Shown here: positions 1-8,559 of the stretch, piece after piece
Position numbering within the stretch: position 1 is the stretch's first letter
How the letters are laid out: each line of letters starts with the position of its first letter
Assembly (NCBI RefSeq): GCF_008123515.1
Contig: NZ_VSSR01000013.1
Location: forward strand, 124,001 to 188,000
Direction: 5' to 3'
DNA: 64,000 nt
From: Bradyrhizobium cytisi
Lineage (GTDB): Bacteria > Pseudomonadota > Alphaproteobacteria > Rhizobiales > Xanthobacteraceae
Notes under the pieces: generated by a model
Told to the model about the DNA's origin: nothing
Seen by the model: the letters and a program-made list of their open reading frames with translations, nothing else
Database searches by the model: none
Translations under genes and position numbers: made by a program

Positions 1-1016
1 GCTTCGGTGCCGAAGGCGACCTTGGCGTGGTCGTTGCGTCCCGCAAGCTGCTTCGCCAGCGTGACGATCGCGGCGTCCGCCTTGGTGTCGAGGGCGGGAT
101 AGTCGAGGATCTCCTCGAAATCGATGCCGCATTCCGGATGCTGCTTCTTCATCGCGGGCTCGAGCTCGGCCTTGGCCCAGGCGACGATCGCATCCGTCAC
201 CTCCCTGGACTCAGTGATGCCGATGCCGCGGCATTCGAAGTCCACGGTGCAGGTGTCAGGCACGATGTTCAGCGCGGCGCCGCCATGCACGATGCTGGTC
301 AGCAGCGTCGAGTGCGGGACATCGTAGAGACTGCTGAGCTCGACATCGCTTGCAAGCTTCACCGCGCGGCGGCGGATCTCGCTGATCATCTCGGCCGCGT
401 ATTCGATGGCATTGACGCCGTCGGGCGCAATCGAGGAGTGGCGGGCGAGGCCGTGGAACGTCGCGCGCACGCCATGCTTGCCCTTGTGGCCGATGATGAC
501 CTTCATCTCGGTCGGCTCGCCGATGAAGGCGCCGAGCGGTCGGACCTTCTTCTTCGCGACCTCGGCAAGCATCGGCCGCACGCCGACGCAGCCGATCTCC
601 TCGTCATAGGAGATGGCAAGATGAATCGGCGTTGTCAGCTTCGCCTCCAGCATCTCCGGCACCATGGCGAGGCACACTGCGACAAATCCCTTCATGTCGG
701 TGGTGCCGCGGCCGTAGAGCTTGCCGTCGCGCTCGATGAGCTTGAACGGATCGTGGCTCCAGTCCTGGCCGACGACGGGCACGACGTCGGTATGCCCTGA
801 TAGCACGAGACCGGGTCGATCTTCCGGGCCGATCGTGACCCAGAGCGAGGCCTTCTCGCCGGTCTCGTCGGTGATGCGTTCGCCCTTGACGCCGAGGAAG
901 GCGAGATAGCTCTCGATGTGCGCGATCAAAGGCAAATTGGTGCGGTCGCTGATCGTGTCGAAGCCGACGAGGTCGGCAAGAAGTTTGCGGATACGGTCGG
1001 GTCTGGAGTCCGGCAT
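1..1016 (-). CDS. argE: Acetylornithine deacetylase-like M20 peptidase, 3' end cut by the window edge
   Basis: Reading the minus strand from ATG at 1016 gives an open frame to the window edge, beginning MPDSRPDRIRKLLADLVGFD. The M20 metallopeptidase signatures are present in order: SGHTDVVPV (first metal-binding His/Asp), GRGTTDMKG (bridging Asp) and YDEEIGCVG (catalytic Glu and metal Glu), then the dimerisation region with GHKG. Family knowledge: ArgE hydrolyses N-acetylornithine to ornithine in arginine synthesis. M20 relatives such as succinyl-diaminopimelate desuccinylase share these motifs, so substrate is inferred; the length and the GEPTEMK segment fit ArgE best. About 338 codons are present; the C-terminus lies outside the window. 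The gene is followed upstream of its start by a 1-kb gap. Confidence 0.85.
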   Translation of the reverse strand, partial: MPDSRPDRIRKLLADLVGFDTISDRTNLPLIAHIESYLAFLGVKGERITDETGEKASLWVTIGPEDRPGLVLSGHTDVVPVVGQDWSHDPFKLIERDGKLYGRGTTDMKGFVAVCLAMVPEMLEAKLTTPIHLAISYDEEIGCVGVRPMLAEVAKKKVRPLGAFIGEPTEMKVIIGHKGKHGVRATFHGLARHSSIAPDGVNAIEYAAEMISEIRRRAVKLASDVELSSLYDVPHSTLLTSIVHGGAALNIVPDTCTVDFECRGIGITESREVTDAIVAWAKAELEPAMKKQHPECGIDFEEILDYPALDTKADAAIVTLAKQLAGRNDHAKVAFGTE

Positions 1017-1108
1017 TTTCACGTTCTTGTTAGAGAATTGCGGAGGCTGATGCCGCTTGCATGAACCATACCAATGTTGCGGCCGGTCGGGCAAACGAAG
1101 CCGCAGCT

Positions 1109-1213
1109 GTCATTCCGGGGCAATGCGCAGCATTGGGCCCGGAATCCATCGGGCGGCATCACGCGCGGTGAAATGGATTCCGGGTTCGCGACTTCGTCGC
1201 GCCCCGGAATGAC
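1109..1213. repeat. Nested palindromic repeat
   Basis: Outer arms GTCATTCCGGGGC (1109-1121) and GCCCCGGAATGAC (1201-1213) are perfect inverse complements. An inner pair, CCCGGAATCCAT near 1138-1149 and ATGGATTCCGGG near 1173-1184, is also complementary. The transcript of either strand would fold into a long hairpin. The sequence resembles palindromes common between genes in Bradyrhizobium (recalled, not searched). Confidence 0.75.
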
Positions 1214-1827
1214 GCGGTAGGGCTACGAGACCTTGCGTTGCCCGACGGGCAAAACACCCAAACCCTCGGTCAATCCGTATCGGCACAAATATTCCACTTT
1301 ACCGAAATTCGGAAACGGCGTATGTGTGGTCCCACTCCGGCCCAAGGAAGAGGGGCGTATCGCGATCGTCACGAACGCGGGCCGGGCGGCGGTGGGCGAG
1401 GGTCACATCGGCGCGAAGGGTTTTGCAGGGCGGGCAACCGTGAGCGAAGGCCTCGCGCACACGACCGGTGCGATCTGCGTACGGCCAAATCGTGTGGTCC
1501 TGGCGCCCGGAGCCTGTGCGCCAAGCTTTGCGGTGATGCGTGCGGCCCGACCGGGTTCGCGCATCGGTCATCCGCGAGGCGACGGGGGCAATAGTGCATC
1601 GCTCCCCGGGGAGAGCACGACATAAGTCGTTCCAACCATCCGCGCAGGGAAGGCCGGGATGCCTCCGGCTGCCCTGTTATCCGCTGTGCAGTGTAGCGCA
1701 ATCTACTCATGGCATGGCGGTCAATGGGAGCCAGCCGGCTCCCGGCCTTCCCTGCGCCCTCTTTCAAATGAGGGTGAGGCGACGGAGCAAAGCTCGGGCG
1801 AAACAAGCCGCGAGGATGCGAACTCAT

Positions 1828-1877
1828 GTTGATATTTCAAAGACGGTCTCGTTGTTGATATTTCAAAGACGGTCTCG
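1828..1877. repeat. 26-bp direct tandem duplication
   Basis: The 24-bp string starting GTTGATATTTCAAAGACG and ending GTCTCG occurs at 1828-1851 and again at 1854-1877, a period of 26 bp with two identical copies. It sits directly against the next palindrome and is AT-richer than its surroundings. Confidence 0.85.
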
Positions 1878-2009
1878 TGCCCCGGACGCTGCGCAGCACG
1901 AAGTGATGCGCTGCAGAGCCGGGGCCCATGCAACAGCGAACTCCGTATCTTCCTGGGTCCCGGCTCTGCGCAGCAGCGTAAGAACGCTGCAGCGCGTCCG
2001 GGACACGAG
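1874..2009. repeat. Palindromic repeat downstream of the SDR gene
   Basis: Outer arms CTCGTGCCCCGGACGC (1874-1889) and GCGTCCGGGACACGAG (1994-2009) pair with one mismatch; an inner pair around 1911-1927 (CTGCAGAGCCGGG) and 1955-1973 (CCCGGCTCTGCGCAG) also pairs. It lies 10 bp beyond the stop codon of the minus-strand SDR gene, so it could serve as a 3' stem-loop for that transcript. Confidence 0.7.
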
Positions 2010-2019
2010 AGTGTGCCTG

Positions 2020-2805
2020 CTAAACCGGCTTGCCCGCATACGGCATCGACGCCGTGAGGCCGCCATCCACCGGAAACGCCTGGCCGTTCACATACGACGC
2101 CTCGTCGCTGGCCAGAAACAATCCCATCGCGGCGAGCTCGTGCGGCTGGCCGGGGCGCTTCAAGGGGTTGAGCTGGCCGATCTTGTCGGCAGTGCCACGC
2201 TCCCTAGCGCGGTCGAAGATCGGCTTGGTCATGCCCGTCTCGATCAGGCCCGGGCACACCGCGTTGATGCGCACGCCGGTGCCGGTGAGCGAATAGGCGG
2301 TGGTCTGCACCAGCGAGATCACGCCGGCCTTGCTTGCCGCATAGGGATGCCCGCTCGCGCCGGCCTTGAGCCCTGCGACCGATGCCGTCAGCACGATTGC
2401 GCCGGACTGCTGCTTCACCATATGCGGCATCGCATGCTTCACCGCGAGGAACGGTCCGATCAGGTTGATGCGCAGCACCTCCTGCCACTGTTCGACGGTC
2501 TGCTCGCCGAGCGGGACGAGCCCGCCGGAGACGCCGGCATTGGCCCAGATCACGTCGAGCCGGCCGTGCGTCTTCACTGCCTTTTCGATTACCGCGATGA
2601 CGTCCTGCTCGGAGCCGGCATCGGCGATCATCGCTTCCGCGACGCCGCCGGCCTTCTTCACCTCGTCGACGGTCTCCTTCACCGCCTCGGTGCGGTCGAC
2701 CGCGATCAGCTTGGCGCCTTCCCTGGTGAACAGCAGCGCAGCCGCGCGGCCGATGCCGCTGCCGGCGCCGGTAATGATGACGGATTTGCCTTGCAGACGG
2801 CCCAT
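2020..2805 (-). CDS. SDR family oxidoreductase
   Basis: The 261-residue product is a classical short-chain dehydrogenase/reductase. Cofactor motif TGAGSGIG lies at residues 12-19, the ANAG strand motif at 88-91, and the catalytic residues are Ser142, Tyr155 and Lys159 in the YAASK motif. The length is normal for the classical subfamily. Start at 2805 is supported by an AGGAG-like site a few bases upstream on the minus strand. Such enzymes use NAD(H) or NADP(H) to oxidise or reduce alcohols, ketones or sugars; the substrate cannot be told from sequence. Aspartate near residue 37 after the second strand favours NAD(H), an inference. It is divergent from the histidine phosphatase gene across 132 bp. 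Confidence 0.88.
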   Translation of the reverse strand: MGRLQGKSVIITGAGSGIGRAAALLFTREGAKLIAVDRTEAVKETVDEVKKAGGVAEAMIADAGSEQDVIAVIEKAVKTHGRLDVIWANAGVSGGLVPLGEQTVEQWQEVLRINLIGPFLAVKHAMPHMVKQQSGAIVLTASVAGLKAGASGHPYAASKAGVISLVQTTAYSLTGTGVRINAVCPGLIETGMTKPIFDRARERGTADKIGQLNPLKRPGQPHELAAMGLFLASDEASYVNGQAFPVDGGLTASMPYAGKPV

Positions 2806-2937
2806 GCGTTTCTCTCCTGGTGTGCCGCGTGACGCTTGCCGCGCGACGGAATTTCAAACAGAATTTCAAACGGTAAAGTGTCTTGAGACACGTTCGCTAC
2901 TGACGTACAGCGACATCACACGGGATGGAAGAGGCTC

Positions 2938-3636
2938 ATGGCAACCGCAGACAAGCCGAATGTGGTCACGACACGCTGGTGGTGGGTTCGTCATGCGCCG
3001 GTGCGCAATGACGGCGGCAACATCTACGGACAGAGCGATCTCGCCTGCGACACCAGCGACACCTACGTGTTCAATGCTGTGGCCAAGGTGCTGCCACGCA
3101 AGGCGGCCTGGTATTCGAGCAATCTGATGCGCACGCATCAAACGGCCGAAGCGATCTGGGCGGCGGGCTACCCGCGTCCTGCGTCGATGAAATGGGAAGC
3201 CGATCTCGCCGAGCAGAATCTCGGCCGCTGGCAGGGCATGAACCGCGCCGAGTTCGTTGCCAGCCGTCCCGTCGGCTCGAGTTGGTTTGCCGACATCAAC
3301 GAGCCCGCGCCCGGCGGCGAAAGCTTTATGGATCTCTACAACCGCACCCGCCGTACCGTCGAGCGGATCAACAATGAGGCGGCGGGGCAGGACGTGATCG
3401 CGGTCGCGCATGGCGGCACCATCAAGGCCGCACTGGGACTCGCGCTCAATGGCGAGGTTGAGAGGGCGTTGTCGTTCGATATCGACAATTGCTCGATCAC
3501 GCGGCTCGATTATTTCACAAGCCCCGAGCGCTCGGTCTGGCGGCTGCCGATGGTGAACCAGCAACCGTGGATCGCCGACGATGCGCATGCCGAGATGCAT
3601 CAGCCGGCGGGACCGGAAGTCAAGAAGCTCGCATGA
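2938..3636 (+). CDS. Histidine phosphatase family protein
   Basis: A 232-residue phosphoglycerate-mutase-like protein. The nucleophile motif VRHAPV contains His19, preceded by three tryptophans, and the second catalytic histidine is His158 in VAHGGT. No signal peptide is visible, so a cytoplasmic phosphatase is expected. Family members act on sugar phosphates, phosphoproteins or cofactor phosphates (for example the CobC type); nothing in the neighbourhood picks the substrate. Start ATG 2938 has GGAAGAGG upstream. It is followed after 84 bp by an SDR gene on the same strand, so a two-gene transcription unit is possible. Confidence 0.85.
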   Translation: MATADKPNVVTTRWWWVRHAPVRNDGGNIYGQSDLACDTSDTYVFNAVAKVLPRKAAWYSSNLMRTHQTAEAIWAAGYPRPASMKWEADLAEQNLGRWQGMNRAEFVASRPVGSSWFADINEPAPGGESFMDLYNRTRRTVERINNEAAGQDVIAVAHGGTIKAALGLALNGEVERALSFDIDNCSITRLDYFTSPERSVWRLPMVNQQPWIADDAHAEMHQPAGPEVKKLA

Positions 3637-3720
3637 GGCCAAATTTACCTGCGTTATTGTCCGTTCGCGCGGACACGGCGTAAGCTTCAAGCAAATCAAA
3701 TCATACTCTGGGAGAGAAAC

Positions 3721-4488
3721 ATGACCTTGTTCGACATGAAGGGCAAAGTTGCCGTCATCACGGGATCGACCCGCGGCATCGGGCTTGCGATCGCCGAGCG
3801 TATGGCCGAGCACGGCGCCAAGGTCGTGATCTCCTCGCGCAAGGCCGATGTCTGCGATGAGGTTGCCCAGGGCATCAACGACAAGTTCGGCAAGGACACC
3901 GCGGTCGCGATCGCCGCGAACATCTCGTCGAAGGAGAATCTGCAAAACCTCGTCGACGAGAGCAACCGCGCCTTCGGCAGGATCGACGTGCTGGTCTGCA
4001 ACGCCGCGTCGAACCCGTATTACGGTCCGCTTGCCGGCATCTCCGACGATCAGTTCCGCAAAATTCTCGACAACAACATCGTCGCCAACAACTGGCTGAT
4101 CTCGATGGTGGTGCCGCAGATGATCGAGCGCAAGGACGGCTCGGTCATCATCGTCTCCTCGATCGGCGGCCTCAAGGGCTCGACCATTCTCGGGGCTTAC
4201 GCGATCTCGAAGGCTGCGGACATGCAGCTCGCACGCAACCTGGCTTGCGAATACGGCAAGCACAACATCCGCGTGAACTGCATCGCGCCTGGCCTGATCA
4301 AGACCGATTTTGCCAAGGCGCTGTGGGACAATCCGGAGAACCTGAAAGCCTCGACCGCGCGCTCGCCGCTGCTCCGCATCGGCATCCCCGACGAGATCGC
4401 GGGCGCCGCCGTGTTCCTGGGATCGGCGGCCGGCGACTTCATGACCGGCCAGACCATGGTGATCGACGGCGGCGCGACGATTAGTTGA
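3721..4488 (+). CDS. SDR family oxidoreductase
   Basis: A 255-residue classical SDR. TGSTRGIG is at 14-21, the NAA variant of NAG at 94-96, Ser147, Tyr160 and Lys164 form the catalytic set (YAISK). Arg40 after SS in the second strand suggests NADP(H) preference. A GGAGAGAAAC ribosome binding site precedes ATG 3721. It shares only the general fold with the SDR at 2020-2805, so the two are not a recent duplication. The specific substrate is unknown. It may be co-transcribed with the upstream histidine phosphatase. Confidence 0.88.
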   Translation: MTLFDMKGKVAVITGSTRGIGLAIAERMAEHGAKVVISSRKADVCDEVAQGINDKFGKDTAVAIAANISSKENLQNLVDESNRAFGRIDVLVCNAASNPYYGPLAGISDDQFRKILDNNIVANNWLISMVVPQMIERKDGSVIIVSSIGGLKGSTILGAYAISKAADMQLARNLACEYGKHNIRVNCIAPGLIKTDFAKALWDNPENLKASTARSPLLRIGIPDEIAGAAVFLGSAAGDFMTGQTMVIDGGATIS

Positions 4489-4529
4489 TTCCCTCGCGGG
4501 AAGGGCACTCACTCCGGCTAAACTCAGGT

Positions 4530-4643
4530 GTCATCGTCCGCGAAGGCGGACGATCCAGTATCCCAGAGACCGGCGTTGGAGAGCTCGCCTTCACCACACC
4601 TGCCGCGGAGTACTGGATGCCCCGCTTTCGCGGAGCATGACAG
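4530..4643. repeat. Dispersed palindromic repeat, copy 1
   Basis: A 114-bp element beginning GTCATCGTCCGCGAAGGCGG and ending CGCGGAGCATGACAG. A closely similar 117-bp copy lies at 56915-57031. Its two ends contain internal inverted repeats (GTCCGCgaaGGCGGAC and the CCGCTTTCGCGG end), and GGATCCAGTA-like and TACTGGAT strings pair across the middle. It lies in the convergent gap between an SDR gene and the serine hydrolase gene. Confidence 0.8.
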
Positions 4644-4667
4644 CGAGATTGGTGATCCGGCGCAAGT

Positions 4668-5891
4668 TTAATCCACCGCCGCGTAAACCAGATCCCGCAC
4701 CAGCGTCCGCGTAAAATCGCGCTGGCCGGGGCCCTGGCTCATGAACACCGTGAACAGGTCTTCTTTCGGATCGATCCAGAAGAACGTCCCGGCAATGCCG
4801 CTCCAGAAATACTGGCCGACGCTGCCGGGGAAGGGTGCGATGCCGGCTTGCGTGCGCACCGCAAAGCCGAGACCGAATCCGTGGCCGGGCGAGAGCAGCG
4901 TGCCGTTGGTCACGACGTGCGGCCCGAGGTGATCGGACGCCATCAGCTCCAGCGTCTTGCGCCCGATGATCCTGGCGCCGTCGAGCGTGCCACCATTGCG
5001 CAGCATCAGCGCGAAGCGGGCGTAGTCCATCGTGGTCGAGACCAGACCGCCGCCGCCGGATTCCATCACCGGCTGCTCGAGCATGTTGAACAGCGCGACT
5101 TTGTCGCCGGTCCAGGGATCGGCTTCGAACGGCTGGGCGAGCCGGCCGACATTGGCCTCAGAGGTGGAGAACCCGGTCTCGGTCATCTGCAGCGGCGCGA
5201 GGATGCGCTCGGTGAGGTACGTGCCGAGCGATTTGCCGCTGATGACCTCGATGATGCGGCCGAGGATGTCGGTGGAACGGCTGTAGTTGAACTCGTCGCC
5301 GGGGTGGCAGACCAGCGGGAAGCTCGCCACCAGCGCGGCGTGCTCGGCATTGGTGATCTTGCGGCTGCGGACGCGGGACTCCTGGTAGAGCTTGTGCACC
5401 GGGCCGTCGCCCTGGTGCTCATACGTCAAACCAGACGTGTGGCGGAGCAGGTCCTGCACCGTCATCGGCCGCTTCGGCGGAACCAGTTCCAGCCTGCCGC
5501 CGCTGACGACGCCGACCTTCTGGTCGGCAAACTCGGGGATGAATTTCGCGACGGGATCGCCGAGGAGAAGGTGGCCGTCCTCGACCAGCGCCATGATGCC
5601 GACCGACACAATCGGCTTGGTCATCGAGAAGATCCGGAAAATCGAATCAAGCGCCATCGGCGCGGAAGCCGCCGGGCTCTGCTTGCCGAGCGCCTCGAAC
5701 CAGCCGACCTGGCCGCGGCGGGCCACCAGCACGGTCACGCCGGGGACGGTTCCCTTGTCGATCTCGCGCTTGAACGCATCCGACATCGCCTGGAGACGAG
5801 GGCGCGACAGGCCCAGCGTTTCCGGCTTGGCCTCGGGCAAAGGCGGGGTTTTCGGCGCGGTCGAGGGGCGAGGGGCGGCTGTCGCGGTCAT
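4668..5891 (-). CDS. Serine hydrolase of the beta-lactamase class C / EstB family
   Basis: The 407-residue product has the penicillin-binding SxxK motif as Ser89-Met-Thr-Lys92 and the YxN-type element as Tyr203-Ser-Arg, as in esterase-like class C relatives; a C-terminal HGFGLG segment fills the KTG position. No clear signal peptide is present: the N-terminus is Ala/Pro/Thr-rich, so cytoplasmic location and esterase or peptidase activity are more likely than antibiotic hydrolysis. An in-frame ATG 18 bp upstream (5909) exists, but ATG 5891 has a GGGAG site at proper spacing and was chosen. The gene is convergent with the SDR at 3721. Confidence 0.85.
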   Translation of the reverse strand: MTATAAPRPSTAPKTPPLPEAKPETLGLSRPRLQAMSDAFKREIDKGTVPGVTVLVARRGQVGWFEALGKQSPAASAPMALDSIFRIFSMTKPIVSVGIMALVEDGHLLLGDPVAKFIPEFADQKVGVVSGGRLELVPPKRPMTVQDLLRHTSGLTYEHQGDGPVHKLYQESRVRSRKITNAEHAALVASFPLVCHPGDEFNYSRSTDILGRIIEVISGKSLGTYLTERILAPLQMTETGFSTSEANVGRLAQPFEADPWTGDKVALFNMLEQPVMESGGGGLVSTTMDYARFALMLRNGGTLDGARIIGRKTLELMASDHLGPHVVTNGTLLSPGHGFGLGFAVRTQAGIAPFPGSVGQYFWSGIAGTFFWIDPKEDLFTVFMSQGPGQRDFTRTLVRDLVYAAVD

Positions 5892-6052
5892 GTTCACTCC
5901 CGGGGGCATGTTATTATCGGGAACGAACTCTGGCCCAGAAGGCGCGGCACAAACAAGCGAAGCCAGCGCGCTTCACCCTTGCAATCCGTCCTTGCAAACC
6001 AGCCGTCCCCTGTGCTTGAAAGCGGCCTGATCCGCGGCAACGCAGGGTCCGT

Positions 6053-6128
6053 AGGAGTGTAGCTCAATTGGTAGAGCACCGGTCTCCAAAACCGGGGGTC
6101 GCAGGTTCGAGCCCTGCCACTCCTGCCA
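6053..6128 (+). tRNA. trnW: tRNA-Trp (CCA anticodon)
   Basis: A complete 76-nt cloverleaf. Acceptor arms AGGAGTG (6053-6059) and CACTCCT (6118-6124) pair fully; D arm GCTC/GAGC; anticodon stem CCGGT/ACCGG with loop CTCCAAA, anticodon CCA at 6086-6088; T arm GCAGG-TTCGAGC-CCTGC; discriminator G and encoded CCA at 6126-6128. tRNA-Trp directly ahead of secE-nusG is a conserved arrangement in alphaproteobacteria. Confidence 0.98.
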
Positions 6129-6457
6129 GCTAATCCCGACAATCAGGATCGACAGGCAGGACGGCGGTGGGGCCAACGCCTCGGCCGTTGGATCATGGTG
6201 ACCGGATAAGCCCTTGATCCGCATCGCGTCCGTCAGCCGGGCTCGCGCGCATTCCGCCCCCGCTCACACCTTGACCTTTGGCCTCATCCGCAGTAGATAC
6301 CCGGCACTCGCAGCCGGCCCGTTAAACGCGGATTTCCGGCGCGGCTTTGAAATCCCCCGAACAATCGAGCCCGGTTTTCCGGCTCATCCTTCGAGACAGA
6401 GGGCTGGGCCACAGGCGGCTGTTCGGATCCCTGAAATCATTATTGGCGTCTCAAACG
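6129..6457 (+). promoter_or_regulatory. tRNA-Trp to secE gap with a candidate sigma-70 promoter
   Basis: The gap has no gene. A plausible promoter for secE-nusG is CTTGAC (6270-6275), a 17-nt spacer, then GTAGAT (6293-6298), matching the alphaproteobacterial CTTGAC/CTATAT pattern at all of the first hexamer and about four positions of the second. Transcription would begin near 6305 and leave a leader of about 150 nt. The remaining sequence shows no strong hairpin with a T tract. Assignment is by eye only. Confidence 0.35.
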
Positions 6458-6649
6458 ATGGCAGTCAGCCCGTTCAAGTTCTTGCAGGAAGTACGCTCGG
6501 AGACCGCCAAGGTCACCTGGCCGACCCGTCGTGAGACCACGATCACCACCATCATGGTGTTCGTGATGGTCGCCGTGGCCTCGATCTTCTTCTTCGCCGC
6601 CGACCAGATCATCCGCTACCTCATCACCTTCCTTTTGGGCATTCACTGA
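6458..6649 (+). CDS. secE: Preprotein translocase subunit SecE
   Basis: A 63-residue single-span SecE beginning MAVSPFKFLQEVRSETAKV. The conserved amphipathic stretch with KVTWPTRRET is at about 17-26 and is followed by one transmembrane helix rich in Val, Phe and Ile. This is the short bacterial form. SecE clamps SecY (encoded at 40249) in the SecYEG channel of the inner membrane. The frame stays open upstream to 6347, but the conserved family start is at 6458. Its stop overlaps the nusG start by one base (TGATG), so the two are translationally coupled. Confidence 0.95.
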   Translation: MAVSPFKFLQEVRSETAKVTWPTRRETTITTIMVFVMVAVASIFFFAADQIIRYLITFLLGIH

Positions 6650-7209
6650 TGGCAACAGCAGCCGCTGCAACCCAATCGACCGACAAGCGCTGGTACATCG
6701 TCCACGCCTATTCGAACTTCGAGAAGAAGGTCGCCGAATCGATCCGCGAGCAGGCCAAGCAGCGCGGGCTCGAGGAGCTGTTCGAGCTGGTACTGGTTCC
6801 GACCGAGAAGGTCACGGAAGTGCGCCGCGGCCGCAAGATCGACGCCGAGCGCAAGTTCTTCCCGGGCTACGTGCTGGTGAAGATGAAGCTGACCGACGAG
6901 GCGTTTCATCTGATCAAGAACACGCCGAAGGTCACGGGCTTCCTCGGCGCCGAGAACAAGCCGATGCCGATCTCGGAGGCCGAGGCCATGCGCATCCTGC
7001 ACCAGGTGCAGGAGGGTGTGGAACGGCCGAAGGCGTCGGTGTCGTTCGAGATCGGCGAGAACGTGCGCGTGGCCGATGGCCCATTCGCCTCGTTCTCGGG
7101 TGTCGTCGAGGAAATCGACGAGGCGCGCTCGCGCGTGAAGGTCGCGGTGTCGATCTTCGGCCGCGCCACGCCGGTCGAGCTGGAATTCGGTCAGGTCGAG
7201 AAGGTCTGA
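6649..7209 (+). CDS. nusG: Transcription termination/antitermination protein NusG
   Basis: A 186-residue NusG. The N-terminal NGN domain starts at RWYIVHAYSNFEKK after a short Ala/Thr-rich tail, contains FPGYVLVKM, and a flexible linker leads to the KOW domain (FASFSGVVEEID) at about 140-186. NusG binds the beta-prime clamp of RNA polymerase, reduces pausing, recruits Rho and links to the ribosome through S10. Gene order secE-nusG-rplK-rplA is conserved in bacteria. Confidence 0.97.
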   Translation: MATAAAATQSTDKRWYIVHAYSNFEKKVAESIREQAKQRGLEELFELVLVPTEKVTEVRRGRKIDAERKFFPGYVLVKMKLTDEAFHLIKNTPKVTGFLGAENKPMPISEAEAMRILHQVQEGVERPKASVSFEIGENVRVADGPFASFSGVVEEIDEARSRVKVAVSIFGRATPVELEFGQVEKV

Positions 7210-7341
7210 TCGGGTCGCGCGGGACGCCCTAAGGCGTCACGCAAAGAGAGGCCGTGGGAGGGAAAGGGCGGTCGCCAGCCGCATCCGACCCAGACCACGA
7301 ACCTGAAACCGCCGGCGTTGCCGGCACAACAGGAGTGATAC

Positions 7342-7770
7342 ATGGCAAAGAAAGTGACCGGATACCTGAAGCTCCAGGTCCCGGCCGGTGCGGCGAATCC
7401 TTCGCCCCCGATCGGTCCCGCGCTCGGTCAGCGCGGTCTCAACATCATGGAGTTCTGCAAGGCGTTCAACGCCCAGACCCAGAAGGAAGAGAAGAACACC
7501 CCGATTCCCGTCGTGATCACGATCTACGCCGATCGTTCGTTCACCTTCGAGATGAAGACCCCCCCGATGTCCTTCTTCCTCAAGCAGGCCGCCAAGATTC
7601 AGTCCGGTTCGAAAGCTCCGGGCCGTGACAAGGCCGGCGCGGTGACCAAGGCGCAGGTGCGCGAGATCGCCGAGAAGAAGATGAAGGATCTCAATTGCGA
7701 CTCGATCGAATCGGCCATGAAGATGGTCGAGGGCTCTGCCCGTTCGATGGGTCTGGAAGTGGCGGGGTAA
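7342..7770 (+). CDS. rplK: 50S ribosomal protein L11
   Basis: A 142-residue L11: N-terminal domain with [19 protein letters not shown] (residues about 14-32, the proline-rich segment involved in GTPase-centre function) and a C-terminal 23S rRNA-binding domain ending [12 protein letters not shown]11 supports factor-dependent GTP hydrolysis and RelA activation. AGGAG lies upstream of ATG 7342. It follows nusG after 132 bp, enough room for an operon leader or promoter, and precedes rplA by 6 bp. Confidence 0.98.
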   Translation: MAKKVTGYLKLQVPAGAANPSPPIGPALGQRGLNIMEFCKAFNAQTQKEEKNTPIPVVITIYADRSFTFEMKTPPMSFFLKQAAKIQSGSKAPGRDKAGAVTKAQVREIAEKKMKDLNCDSIESAMKMVEGSARSMGLEVAG

Positions 7771-7776
7771 GCGGCT

Positions 7777-8469
7777 ATGGCAATCGGAAAGCGTTTGAAC
7801 AAAGCCCGCGAAGGTGTTGACCGCGAAAAGCTTTACCCGCTCGCGGACGCCATCAAGATGGTCAAGGAACGCGCCAAGGCGAAGTTCGACGAGACCATCG
7901 AGGTCGCGATCAATCTCGGCGTCGATCCGCGTCACGCCGACCAGATGGTCCGCGGCGTCGTGACCCTGCCGAACGGCACCGGCCGTACGCTCCGCGTCGG
8001 CGTGTTCGCCCGTGGCGCCAAGGCTGACGAAGCCAAGGCCGCAGGTGCCGACGTCGTCGGCGCCGAAGACCTGGTCGAGAAGGTGCAGAACGGCTCGATC
8101 GATTTCGACCGCTGTATCGCCACCCCCGACATGATGCCGCTGGTCGGCCGTCTCGGTAAGGTGCTCGGCCCGCGCGGCCTGATGCCGAACCCGAAGATCG
8201 GCACCGTGACCATGGACGTCACCGGTGCGGTGAAGGGTGCCAAGGGCGGCTCGGTCGAGTTCCGCGTCGAGAAGGCCGGCATCCTGCAGGCCGGCGTCGG
8301 CAAGGCCTCGTTCTCCGAGGAAAAGCTGGTCGAGAACATCAAGGCTCTCGCCGATGCTGTCTCGAAGGCGAAGCCGGCTGGCTCCAAGGGCACCTACATC
8401 CAGCGCGTTGCGGTGTCCTCGACGATGGGCCCGGGCGTGAAGGTCGAGCCGGGTACCATTCTCGGCTAA
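7777..8469 (+). CDS. rplA: 50S ribosomal protein L1
   Basis: A 230-residue L1 of normal length. Conserved features include the [17 protein letters not shown] signature near 127-143 and the C-terminal [11 protein letters not shown] segment. L1 forms the mobile stalk at the E site and in other bacteria represses its own rplK-rplA mRNA by binding the leader. ATG 7777 follows rplK after 6 bp. A strong terminator follows 23 bp beyond the stop, so this gene ends the rplKA unit. Confidence 0.98.
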   Translation: MAIGKRLNKAREGVDREKLYPLADAIKMVKERAKAKFDETIEVAINLGVDPRHADQMVRGVVTLPNGTGRTLRVGVFARGAKADEAKAAGADVVGAEDLVEKVQNGSIDFDRCIATPDMMPLVGRLGKVLGPRGLMPNPKIGTVTMDVTGAVKGAKGGSVEFRVEKAGILQAGVGKASFSEEKLVENIKALADAVSKAKPAGSKGTYIQRVAVSSTMGPGVKVEPGTILG

Positions 8470-8492
8470 GGTTTGGAAATTGCATGAGGCGA

Positions 8493-8532
8493 GGGGCGGA
8501 ATCGGGCGACCGATTCCGCCCCTTTCCGTTTT
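8493..8532 (+). terminator. Rho-independent terminator after rplA
   Basis: A perfect 13-bp stem, GGGGCGGAATCGG (8493-8505) with CCGATTCCGCCCC (8510-8522), tetraloop GCGA, followed by TTTCCGTTTT. It separates rplKA from the dehydrogenase gene and rplJL. Confidence 0.85.
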
Positions 8533-8559
8533 CGACTTCGCTCACCGGAAACAACAACA

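Larger units (their letters stand above)
1017..2019. other. Gene-free, repeat-rich gap of 1 kb
   Basis: No credible gene is seen. The several overlapping open frames here have no start signals, no recognisable domains and Arg/Pro/Ser-rich composition typical of GC-rich antisense frames. The stretch holds a nested palindrome (1109-1213), a central block of about 600 bp (about 1230-1825) that resembles sequence I recall recurring between genes in Bradyrhizobium genomes, a 26-bp tandem duplication (1828-1877) and a second palindrome (1874-2009). It looks like an accumulation of dispersed repeats between argE and the downstream SDR gene. Confidence 0.6.

Noticed and set aside
1540..2832. A 430-codon plus-strand frame across the repeat gap and the SDR gene
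   Set aside because: Its second half is the antisense of the SDR and the first half runs through palindromes; no start signal and no domain.
6000..6052. A sigma-70 promoter directly before tRNA-Trp
   Set aside because: CTTGAA at 6015-6020 has no acceptable -10 at the right distance.
7210..7341. A specific L1-binding leader before rplK
   Set aside because: The gap is 132 bp, but no structure resembling the L1 site on 23S rRNA could be identified by eye.
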